Part shown: positions 43,960 through 51,965 of the stretch, one piece after another
Numbering within the stretch: position 1 is the stretch's first letter
Layout: the number at the start of each line of letters is the position of its first letter
Source: JAGVSR01 sp963742405
Lineage (GTDB): Bacteria; Pseudomonadota; Alphaproteobacteria; Rhizobiales; Hyphomicrobiaceae
Length of the DNA: 64,000 bases
Direction of reading: 5' to 3'
NCBI GenBank assembly: GCA_963742405.1
Contig: CAVUMB010000007.1
Span: 682,001 to 746,000 of the forward strand
Made by a program: the position numbers and the translations under genes
The notes under the pieces: model-generated
The model's database searches: none
What the model was told of the DNA's origin: nothing
What the model saw: the letters and a program-made list of their open reading frames with translations, nothing else

Positions 43960-44090
43960 GTTTCAAATCGGTCGATAGGTCTATACTTTCGAATGGGTTG
44001 AGTTCGCCGGGTCTGCGGCCTAACGAGACCCACGCATTTGTTTGTGAATAGCGGCCGAAGCTCCGGCAACAAAAGACCGGTGCGCCCGCA

Positions 44091-44147
44091 ATGAGGAATT
44101 CGTCGGGCTATGCGCCCCGCGCCAGAAGCGCGGTATTTTTGGTTTGA
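44091..44147 (+). promoter_or_regulatory. possible attenuator with 18-codon leader before pckA
   Basis: An ATG at 44091 opens an 18-codon frame (MRNSSGYAPRARSAVFLV) ending at 44147, 15 bases before the pckA start. Inside it CCGCGC (44117-44122) and GCGCGG (44128-44133) form a stem with a 5-base loop, followed by TATTTTT (44134-44140), the look of an intrinsic terminator. No strong ribosome binding site precedes the small frame, so a leader peptide is speculative; the hairpin is the firmer part. Confidence 0.35.
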
Positions 44148-44162
44148 ACTGAAGCGAGCCCG

Positions 44163-45758
44163 GTGCCGATGTCGACTGAAGTTTTTCCGCTGAATGCCTG
44201 CCGCAAGTTGTCGATCAACAGCTCGACGCCCGAACTGGTCGAAACCGCTATCCGGCGCAACGAAGGCCGATTGGCAGCGTCAGGTTCATTTGTCGTCGAA
44301 ACCGGCCAGCACACGGGCCGCAGCGTCAATGACAAGTTCATTGTCCGGGATGCCGACACCGACCCCGCGATTTGGTGGGACAACAACAAGTCGATGACGG
44401 AGGAGCAGTTCGACCGCCTTCTCCACGACTTCCTCTCCTTCGCCAAGCTGAAAGAACTATTCGTCCAGGATCTATTTGCCGGCGCCGATCCCGTTCATCG
44501 GCTGCCGACGCGGGTTTTCTGCGAATATGCTTGGCATGCGCTTTTCATCCGCAACCTGCTTCGCCGCCCAGGTCCCGGTGATCTCGACGGCTTCGAGCCA
44601 GGACTCACTATCGTCGCGCTGCCCTCGTTCCGCGCCGCTCCGGACTACCACGGCACACGCTCTGAAACCGTTATTGCGGTCAACCTCACGCGCCGCATCG
44701 TTCTGATCGGCGGCACGTCCTATGCCGGCGAAATCAAGAAGAGCGTCTTCACGTATCTCAACTATCGCCTGCCGCAGAAAAACGTCATGCCGATGCACTG
44801 CTCGGCCAATGTCGGCGACAGTGGCGACAGCGCCGTTTTCTTTGGGCTGTCGGGCACCGGCAAGACGACGCTTTCCGCGGATCCGAACCGCACACTGTTG
44901 GGCGATGACGAGCATGGCTGGTCCGAAAACGGCATCTTCAATTTCGAGGGCGGCTGTTACGCCAAGACGATCCGTCTCTCCAGGCAGGCCGAGCCGGAGA
45001 TTTTTGCCGCTGCCAACCGCTTCGGCACCGTATTGGAAAATGTTGCTGTCGACGCGGCCTCAGGCGCCACCGACTTCGACGACGGACGCCTGACTGAAAA
45101 TACCCGCGCCGCCTATCCGCTCGACGCCATAGTCAATGCCAGCGAGACCGGCGTGGCTGGTCACCCGAAAAACATTGTCATGCTCACCGCCGATGCCTTC
45201 GGCGTACTTCCACCAATAGCAAAACTCACCTCCGCGCAGGCCGTCTATCACTTCCTGTCAGGCTACACAGCCAAAGTCGCCGGCACTGAAAAAGGCATGG
45301 GCGCCGAACCGCAGGCGACGTTCTCCACCTGTTTTGGGGCGCCCTTCATGCCGCGACATCCAGCTGTTTACGGCACGCTGCTGCGCCGGCTTATTGCCGA
45401 GCACGGCGTCGATTGCTGGTTGGTCAATACGGGCTGGACAGGCGGCAAATACGGCACCGGCAGCCGCATGCCGATCAAAGTAACGCGGGCTCTGCTCGAC
45501 GCGGCGCTTTCGGGTTCACTAAAAGGTGCACCGATGCGCTCCGATCCATTGTTCGGTTTCCAGGTGCCACTCTCTCTTCATGGCGTGGACCCAAAGCTTC
45601 TCACCCCCCGCGAAACTTGGACAGACCCCAAAGCCTACGACGCCACGGCGCTAGCTCTGGTTGGGATGTTTGAGAACAACTTTGCCAAATACGAAAGTCT
45701 CGTCGATGCCGAGGTCCGTAATGCGCGCCCAGGCCTGAAATCGGCAGCAGCTGCCTAA
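44163..45758 (+). CDS. pckA: phosphoenolpyruvate carboxykinase (ATP)
   Basis: Converts oxaloacetate to PEP, the entry step of gluconeogenesis when growing on organic acids. Of 531 residues, the core shows ETGQHTGRSVNDKFIVRD, the kinase-1a P-loop FFGLSGTGKTTLSADPNRT, the metal site LGDDEHGWSENGIFNFEGGC, and WTGGKYGTGSRMPIKVTRAL. The N-terminus (VPMSTEVFPLNACRKLSI) is poorly conserved, and the start (GTG 44163 or ATG 44169) is uncertain. In rhizobia pckA adjoins chvI-chvG and is ChvI-linked. Confidence 0.96.
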   Translation: MPMSTEVFPLNACRKLSINSSTPELVETAIRRNEGRLAASGSFVVETGQHTGRSVNDKFIVRDADTDPAIWWDNNKSMTEEQFDRLLHDFLSFAKLKELFVQDLFAGADPVHRLPTRVFCEYAWHALFIRNLLRRPGPGDLDGFEPGLTIVALPSFRAAPDYHGTRSETVIAVNLTRRIVLIGGTSYAGEIKKSVFTYLNYRLPQKNVMPMHCSANVGDSGDSAVFFGLSGTGKTTLSADPNRTLLGDDEHGWSENGIFNFEGGCYAKTIRLSRQAEPEIFAAANRFGTVLENVAVDAASGATDFDDGRLTENTRAAYPLDAIVNASETGVAGHPKNIVMLTADAFGVLPPIAKLTSAQAVYHFLSGYTAKVAGTEKGMGAEPQATFSTCFGAPFMPRHPAVYGTLLRRLIAEHGVDCWLVNTGWTGGKYGTGSRMPIKVTRALLDAALSGSLKGAPMRSDPLFGFQVPLSLHGVDPKLLTPRETWTDPKAYDATALALVGMFENNFAKYESLVDAEVRNARPGLKSAAAA

Positions 45759-45932
45759 ACCGTCCGTGCGCTTCTTTTGCCCAGCAGACGTTTCCTTGCA
45801 ATCGCACGAAGTTCCAGTTGTTGAGCATGATCAAATGGGCCATGCGCTCGCATTTCCCTTCCCGCCATAAAAGCCCTATCTTAGTCGCATGAATGATCGA
45901 CCGCGCGCCGCTGTACGCCACGCGAGGCTATA

Positions 45933-46352
45933 ATGCTCGATTGGCTAAACCGGATATTTTCTCAGCCGCCCCAAGCGCGTGCCAACGCCGGTGTCGGAAC
46001 GCCGGACACGACCGGGGTGCGGGTCGATCATGATGCCGATGTCATCACCCTCACCAGTGACAGTGCGCCGGCGGGCAGGATTTTCTGGAAAGAACTGGAA
46101 GCTGTCGCAATCGTTTCCAGCAGCACGAGAACCGATCCCCCAGAGCTCTCCTGGCTGCTCGCCGGTGCCGACCGTCGTCGTCCGCTGCTTATCCCGATGG
46201 GTGCTCCCGGCGAGCACGCCCTCGTCCATGCAATGCAGGCCCGTCTTGACGGTTTTGACAACATGGCCGTGGTCGAGGCCATGAGCGCCAAGGGGCACGT
46301 GTCGTTCACGATCTGGGACGTCGGCAAACCGCACGAAATGATCGACACGTGA
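45933..46352 (+). CDS. hypothetical protein, 139 aa
   Basis: Starts MLDWLNRIFSQPPQARANAG; the central part (VRVDHDADVITLTSDSAPAG; ELSWLLAGADRRRPLLIPMG) looks like a compact alpha/beta domain, ending DVGKPHEMIDT. No membrane helix, signal peptide or motif is visible and I do not recognise it. It precedes the diacylglycerol-kinase-like gene by 90 bases in the same orientation. Confidence 0.6.
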   Translation: MLDWLNRIFSQPPQARANAGVGTPDTTGVRVDHDADVITLTSDSAPAGRIFWKELEAVAIVSSSTRTDPPELSWLLAGADRRRPLLIPMGAPGEHALVHAMQARLDGFDNMAVVEAMSAKGHVSFTIWDVGKPHEMIDT

Positions 46353-46442
46353 GACCTCCCTGCACCACCTTCCAGTCGTTGCCGCGATAGAACGGTGGCG
46401 ATCGATCGCGCCAAGTCGACAGTCCGCCGGCCGGAGACTTTG

Positions 46443-47384
46443 ATGAACGTCATGATGCCGGGCCATGCCCACCGCCCGCAGAGGACCCGGTTCGTTCTGC
46501 ACGAAAACCCGATCGCGGGGATTGCCCGGCATATGCTGACGAGCAATGTCGTACGCGAACTGCAACGCCGGGGCTGCCTCGTCACTCGGCTGACGATGGG
46601 TGCGAGCCTGCCCGACGTTGATTGGGCCCAGTTGGCCTCCCAGAACGATGCCATCATATCGGCTGGCGGCGACGGAACGCTGCGTCAGCTGGCGATGCAA
46701 ATGCCAGCGGGGCTCCTCCCCGTCGGCATCATTCCACGCGGCACCGGGAATGTGCTGGCGAGAGAAATCGGGCTGGCGAAGTCACTGGCGCGCGTCGCCG
46801 ACACATTGATGCACGGCCGCACCGTCGAGGTGACGGGAGCACGCGCGAACGGCGACCCTTTCTATCTCATGGCCGGGATTGGTTTTGACGCCGAGGCCGT
46901 TCGCCGTCTCGACGTGGAGACCAAACGCAAATGGGGCCGACCGGCGTATGCGCGCCCGATCTTATCGGCACTCGCTAAGGCACCGCCGCGTCTGCACGTC
47001 AGCGCCGATGGTGGCCGCGAGGCGGAAGCGGGATGGGTCCTGATTGCCAATGCCCGTTGTTATGGTGGCTACTTCCGCTTGTCGGCGCAAGCAGGCTTCG
47101 AGAAGCCGAACTTGATCGTTCATCTCGTACCGCGCGGCAGCATCGGCCGCCGGTTCGCGAATGCAACGGCTCTGGGGTTCAGCGCTTTACAAAGGATGCC
47201 GGGCATCCAGATATGGTCGGCGTCGCAAGTGAGAATCACGTCGGAGGCGCCAGTGGCGGCGCAAATCGACGGGGATGAGTTCGGCACCACGCCCGTTGAA
47301 ATTAAATGGGGCGAGCCGAAGCTCGCCCTCATTGTTCCAGAGACGTATGCAGCAGGCACGGCCGCCGCGCTCGCAACGTGCTAA
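46443..47384 (+). CDS. diacylglycerol kinase catalytic-domain protein
   Basis: A 313-residue lipid-kinase-like protein. Landmarks are the GGDGT nucleotide motif in DAIISAGGDGTLRQLAMQM, GIIPRGTGNVLAREIGL, YLMAGIGFDAEAVRRLD and the C-terminal QIDGDEFGTTPVEIKW. This fits the DagK/YegS family, which phosphorylates diacylglycerol, sphingosine-like or other lipids; the substrate cannot be told from sequence. The ATG at 46443 has GGAGA five bases upstream; a GTG at 46395 is possible. Confidence 0.88.
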   Translation: MNVMMPGHAHRPQRTRFVLHENPIAGIARHMLTSNVVRELQRRGCLVTRLTMGASLPDVDWAQLASQNDAIISAGGDGTLRQLAMQMPAGLLPVGIIPRGTGNVLAREIGLAKSLARVADTLMHGRTVEVTGARANGDPFYLMAGIGFDAEAVRRLDVETKRKWGRPAYARPILSALAKAPPRLHVSADGGREAEAGWVLIANARCYGGYFRLSAQAGFEKPNLIVHLVPRGSIGRRFANATALGFSALQRMPGIQIWSASQVRITSEAPVAAQIDGDEFGTTPVEIKWGEPKLALIVPETYAAGTAAALATC

Positions 47385-47388
47385 GAAA

Positions 47389-48475
47389 TCACGACGTCGC
47401 TTCGGCAAAGCTCACGAGCTTGCGATTTTTTGCGTCCCATAGCTTCAACCTCGCGCAATTGAAGCTCTCCTTAAGCGTCAGGCGGTTCATGGTCTGCAAC
47501 TCAGCGCTGCCGTCTAGGCAGTCCTTCAGGCGATAGTTGGGGATCATGCTGTTGAGGTGGTGGATGTGGTGCAGACCGATCGAGCCTGTGAACCAGTCGA
47601 GCAGCGGGTGCAGCGCATAGTAGGAGCTGCCGTAGAGCGCCGCGACCTGGAAGGTCCAGTCGTCGCTCGATTCCCACACCGTCTCCTCGAACTGATGTTG
47701 CACGAAGAACAGCCAACCACCGACGGCAGAGGCGACGTGGACCAGCGGCCACACGATAAAGAACAGGTTTGAGTAGCCGGTAAATTGACCGATGGCACCG
47801 TAGAATACGATCATTCCAGCGTTCAGACCCAATACGCTCTTCCAGGTATCGCGCACCGAATACGGATGGAACCAGGGGAACCGCTGGATGACCATGAAGT
47901 AGAACGGGACGCCGAGCCCAAACAGGAACAGGGGATTGCGATACAGCCGGTAGCGCATCCTGCCGAAAGGAGAGAGCGCTCTCCACTCGTCCACGGTCAG
48001 CGTGTCGATATCGCCGACGCCACGCTTTTCGAGATGACCCGACGTGGCATGATGCTGGGCATGCTCACGCCGCCACAACCCATAGGGTGTGAAGGTGATG
48101 CAGGCTTGCTGCCCGACCCGTCCACGTATTGGCGGCGTTGGTCGAGAAGAACGAGCCGTGTCCGCAATCATGTTGAATGATGAAGAAGCGAACCACGAGC
48201 AATCCACCGGGGATGGCAAGCAGCAGAGTCGCCCAATAGTGGGTTTCGACCGTCATGAACATCGCTGTCACGATTGCCAGAAACGGCACGGCTGTTGTGA
48301 CGATCTGCTGGATCGCCCGACGATTATCGGCACCGCGAAACTTGGCACAGTGTTGCGCCAGTTTCATAGCAGATGCCTTAAGAGCGGCGCGTTGAACAGC
48401 GACGGGTTCTATGGTCTGCGAGTCGGAAATGCGGTGTCGGGGCGCAGCCTGCGCGACGGCATGGGCTTGAGGCAT
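47389..48475 (-). pseudogene. membrane fatty acid desaturase, one frameshift
   Basis: A di-iron acyl desaturase of about 361 residues with the three His boxes: IIQHDCGHGSFFS (HxxxH), RREHAQHHATSGHLEKRG (HxxHH) and GLHHIHHLNSMIPNYRL (HxxHH). Membrane segments lie in FLAIVTAMFMTVETHYWATL, FLFGLGVPFYFMV and GMIVFYGAIGQFTGYSNLFF. The frame changes near 48103 between the first two boxes (GRAAS joined to CITFTPYGLWRREHAQ), consistent with one extra C. As written the protein stops before boxes 2 and 3. It lies convergent to the lipid-kinase gene. Substrate and position of the double bond are unknown. Confidence 0.85.
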
Positions 48476-48653
48476 CTAATCCGGATGATCTGCTGTTGAC
48501 ATTCGCCGATGGGATGGCGCGTAGCACATTCGTTTCTGGGGAGCGAGTGGTGTTGCACACTGGCCAGAGCTTCTAGGCACTATTCCGGCGGGCCTGTGCG
48601 CACAGTGCCGCACGTCTGCGACATTTGTTGCGCTGCGATGACACCGGACCGTC

Positions 48654-48667
48654 GTGATTTAGATCAC
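48654..48667. promoter_or_regulatory. CRP/FNR-type palindrome upstream of the desaturase
   Basis: GTGAT (48654-48658), 4 bases, ATCAC (48663-48667) lies about 180 bases before the desaturase start. The TGAT-N4-ATCA core matches FNR/FixK-family half-sites without the outer T/A. Control of an oxygen-requiring desaturase by such a regulator is plausible but unproven. Confidence 0.35.
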
Positions 48668-48749
48668 TTCCAATCGCGGCCTGATGTTCGCCGCTTGTCG
48701 CGAGCGAGGCTATCGCGGCTGCAAAGCCTCGCTCGTTTGACCAATGATG

Positions 48750-49976
48750 TCAGTGCTGGCCCCAAACTTCGACGACGGCGGGCGTGCCTTCGAACAGATT
48801 TTTCAACCCCTTCGCCAGATCGAATCGCGAGCGATACTTGGCCTGGATCTCCTTGATCGCCAACCGTCCGCCTTTGAATTCAAGTGGGCCATACGGATTG
48901 CCGGGATCGACCCGCTCGCGCATCGTGAACACCTCATCGGGACCCTCCTGGAAAACGACCCGGACTTCTCGCAACGTGATCGCCCGGTCTTTGGCGACGA
49001 TCCGCAGTTTTGTGAAGCCGCCTTCATTCTTACCGACTGTAATGGTGTCTTTGTCGAAGCCTGTGAACCCTGCCGTCTGAGCGCCGAGCAACACCCAGCC
49101 GGCATTGAACTTCTTGCCTTCGCCATTCGGCCCCAGCCAGTCGGGAGCATACTGTCCTGTCACTTCGATGCGGGCTTGGCCCTTGAAGTTCGGCTTTGAG
49201 CGATAATTCATCTGGATTTCACGGATGAACTTGTCGCCCTGAATCTCAAGCCATGAAGTGCGTGTGTTTGCGCGGATGTCGGCATCGACGGCCAGAGCCT
49301 GTTCGGTGCCATCCATGTAGACGATCTTCAATGTGTTGAGATGGACGTCGTTGCCCAGAACACGCAGCCGGACACGGTCGAACTTGCCGACTTCGCCGCC
49401 GACCTTAATCACGTCACGGTCGATGCCAAATCCGACATTCTGGTATCCGAACATCACGTCGTTGCCGTCGGCGATGGGTGCCTTGCCCTCGCCGGCCGCG
49501 GGCTTGCCGGTATCGGTTTCGGCCGACAGATCACCTGTCGCCGGACCCTTGGGCCGTTCGAGCTTGCGGCCCTCCCGCGTCTGCAACCCGAGCACCTGCA
49601 GTGCCCCTTTTCCGGTCGTGCCTTTCCACGTGACGATCACTTTATCAATGAACTTGTCGGCGGTGCTGGGAGCGATCTCACGGCTGCGCTCGCCTTTGCG
49701 CATATCGATCTGTCGATCCTCGTTGTGCACAGAACCATCTGAATAGGTGATCTGCACGCGCTGAACATCGACGTTCGTCGCCCCCTTGTTCTTGACGCGG
49801 ATTGCGCGGAATGCACCGGGCGCCTTGCTGACGTCGATCGCCAGCGTGCCGTCTTTGCTTGTGTCGATGGTCTCGGTTCCGATCTGAACCAAGTCCTGCG
49901 CCTGCACGACGTTGACCGCTCCGGCCGCCATCAGGGCGAGCCCAGCTACGAATAGCCTCCCAAGCATGACAATCAC
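48750..49976 (-). CDS. secreted protein with three DUF2541-like units
   Basis: A 408-residue exported protein: signal peptide (MLGRLFVAGLALMAAGAVNV, cut near VQAQD) and three similar blocks of about 100 residues. Each block runs from a short strand with KFDRVRLRV or similar, through a YxDG turn (TYSDGSVHNEDRQIDMRKGE; VYMDGTEQALAVDADIRA; VFQEGPDEVFTMRERVDPG), to a C-terminal FIREIQMNYRS or AIKEIQAKYRS strand and a final VEVTGQY/VEVWGQ. The last block matches the small periplasmic DUF2541 proteins (YaaI-like); the function is unknown. A Ser/Gly/Pro linker separates block 1 from block 2. Confidence 0.7.
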   Translation of the reverse strand: MIVMLGRLFVAGLALMAAGAVNVVQAQDLVQIGTETIDTSKDGTLAIDVSKAPGAFRAIRVKNKGATNVDVQRVQITYSDGSVHNEDRQIDMRKGERSREIAPSTADKFIDKVIVTWKGTTGKGALQVLGLQTREGRKLERPKGPATGDLSAETDTGKPAAGEGKAPIADGNDVMFGYQNVGFGIDRDVIKVGGEVGKFDRVRLRVLGNDVHLNTLKIVYMDGTEQALAVDADIRANTRTSWLEIQGDKFIREIQMNYRSKPNFKGQARIEVTGQYAPDWLGPNGEGKKFNAGWVLLGAQTAGFTGFDKDTITVGKNEGGFTKLRIVAKDRAITLREVRVVFQEGPDEVFTMRERVDPGNPYGPLEFKGGRLAIKEIQAKYRSRFDLAKGLKNLFEGTPAVVEVWGQH

Positions 49977-50215
49977 TCCCCTATATCTCGCTGGAAGCCC
50001 GCGGCTCCAGGGCCAGGGTTATCGCAAGTGCCGTCCGCGCGGAAGGCGAGGACGGCAACGCGGCTCGGAAATATGGGCAAAACAGCTATTCTGATAGGCT
50101 GGGGCGTGTCCAAGACACATCAGCGCCACGGGCCGTAACAGGCGACTCCGTGCGTTTGCGCCCGCAGTCGCAAGATTATAACGTCCTGCATCGGCTTCTT
50201 TTCTGGCGGATTGAA

Positions 50216-51625
50216 ATGACTGCGGTTCCGATCACTACGACCCGCGCCGATCCGAGCGCCACCCAATCTGCCCTCGCTGAATTGAAACGGCTGCTCGCCG
50301 ACCGCTGCACGACCGCCGGCGAGATCTGTAGCCAGCACGCGAGCACCCTGACGGGCCTGCCGCATCAGCCACCCGATGCCGTCGCCTATCCCGCGACGGT
50401 CGAGGATGTGCGCGCGATCGTGGCCATCGCCCGCACCCATGCGATGCCACTGATCCCCTTTGGCGCCGGCACATCGCTCGAAGGACAGGTCAACGCACCG
50501 CGCGGCGGTCTATCGGTTGATTTTTCCGGCATGTCGCGGATTATCCGGATTGGTACCGACGATCTCGATGTCACGATCGAGCCGGGTGTGACCCTCGACC
50601 AACTCAACAGCGCCTTGCGCGATACAGGTCTTTTCTTTCCCGTCGATCCGGGGGCGGGCAGCGCGACCCTGGGAGGAATGGCCTCGACGCGGGCGTCGGG
50701 TACATCCACTGTTCGCTACGGCGCGATGCGCGAGAATGTGCTGGCGATGAAGGTCGTCCTTGCCGACGGCACTTTGATTTCGACAGGCACCCGCGCCCGC
50801 AAATCGGCCGCCGGCTACGATCTGACGCGTCTATTCGTTGGCGCGGAGGGAACGCTCGGTCTGATCGTCGAACTGACACTCCGCCTGCATCCCCGGCCCG
50901 AGGCGCTGTGCGCCGGAGTGGCCTCGTTCAAAAGCTTGCGGTCGGCGGCTCGTGCCGCGATCACCGCGGTGCAGGCGGGACTGACGCTGGAGCGCATCGA
51001 GCTTTTGGACCACCGCATGCTTCAGATCGTCAATGCACAATCGGGAGCCGCGTTGCCAGAACATGGTCCGGCGCTCTTTGTCGAGACGGCCGGTACTCTC
51101 AAAACCGCGACCGAGCATATGGACCGGTTCAAACAATTCATCGAGGGCGAGCAAGGTGAGTGGCTGGGCGAAGCTGCGACCGAGGACGGCCGACGCCGAC
51201 TTTGGAAAGGTCGTCACGATGCCTTCTGGTCGGTTCGCGCGGCCTACCCCGGCAAATCATTCCTCGTGACGGATGTCTGTGTGCCGGTTTCCTGCCTCGC
51301 CAACTGCCTTGAAGAAACGGCCTCTGATTTGGAGCGCCATGAAATTAATGCACCCATCGTCGGCCACGTCGGCGATGGCAATTTTCACACCATCGTTGCC
51401 TTTGACCCCTCGAATGCGGACGAGGAACGGGCCGTAAGGGCCTATCTCGACCGGCTGGCACAGCGGGCAATAGCCGTGCACGGGACCTGCACCGGGGAAC
51501 ACGGCATCGGTCAGGGAAAGGTCTCGTATTTGGTTCAGGAGGCCGGTGCGAGTCTCGGCGTTATGCGGCAACTTAAAGTTGCTCTAGACCCACTTGGATT
51601 GATGAACCCAGGCAAAATTTTTTGA
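50216..51625 (+). CDS. FAD-binding oxidoreductase, D-lactate dehydrogenase (Dld/GlcD) type
   Basis: A 469-residue flavoprotein. The N-terminal PCMH FAD domain has PLIPFGAGTSLEGQVNAPRG and FFPVDPGAGSATLGGMASTR with AEGTLGLIVELTLRLHP. The C-terminal oxidase domain shows IVGHVGDGNFHTIVAFDPSN and GTCTGEHGIGQGKVSYL, carrying the His residues that bind the carboxylate substrate. This is the pattern of cytochrome-dependent D-lactate dehydrogenases and GlcD; which 2-hydroxyacid is used cannot be fixed. ATG 50216 is the first well-conserved start. Confidence 0.9.
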   Translation: MTAVPITTTRADPSATQSALAELKRLLADRCTTAGEICSQHASTLTGLPHQPPDAVAYPATVEDVRAIVAIARTHAMPLIPFGAGTSLEGQVNAPRGGLSVDFSGMSRIIRIGTDDLDVTIEPGVTLDQLNSALRDTGLFFPVDPGAGSATLGGMASTRASGTSTVRYGAMRENVLAMKVVLADGTLISTGTRARKSAAGYDLTRLFVGAEGTLGLIVELTLRLHPRPEALCAGVASFKSLRSAARAAITAVQAGLTLERIELLDHRMLQIVNAQSGAALPEHGPALFVETAGTLKTATEHMDRFKQFIEGEQGEWLGEAATEDGRRRLWKGRHDAFWSVRAAYPGKSFLVTDVCVPVSCLANCLEETASDLERHEINAPIVGHVGDGNFHTIVAFDPSNADEERAVRAYLDRLAQRAIAVHGTCTGEHGIGQGKVSYLVQEAGASLGVMRQLKVALDPLGLMNPGKIF

Positions 51626-51965
51626 GACGTTTGAACATTGGTTGCTGCAATTTAAGCGTGTTTTAACGCGCCTTTTCCATCGATCTCGCGCTACCGCAGC
51701 ATCCCGCCTAATCGCGGCATTGCCTGGTGAAGAAAGTCTTTCACCGCCGGGTCAATTTTCATCAGTCGCGCGAAAAATCACGGTCGCGGTCTGTTTAATC
51801 CGGCAGCGGATCAAAAATAACTTGCCGATTGCCTTCCAGCCGACTCGCGTTGACACAACAATTTCGACCGATTGTCTAAAATTCGAAACATCTTCTGCAC
51901 GCGATCGCAAAGGGTCTCACGGCAGAGTGGCGTCATAGTCACCTCAAGTCGTGTGGGAGCGATCC
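51626..51965. other. 340 bases upstream of the RTX gene, no gene
   Basis: No coding frame is supported. The region is less GC-rich than its surroundings and contains a good promoter candidate at 51850 (separate entry). Otherwise no repeats or hairpins stand out. Confidence 0.5.
51850..51880 (+). promoter_or_regulatory. candidate sigma-70 promoter of the RTX gene
   Basis: An exact TTGACA (51850-51855) is followed by TCTAAA (51875-51880) after 19 bases or TGTCTA after 17. It lies about 90 bases before the chosen start. The -35 box is perfect, the -10 weak. Confidence 0.35.

Noticed and set aside
44108..44446. Minus-strand frame over the pckA start
   Set aside because: Antisense to the pckA N-terminus; the chance resemblance of a few residues to a pckA N-terminus is not enough to propose an inversion.
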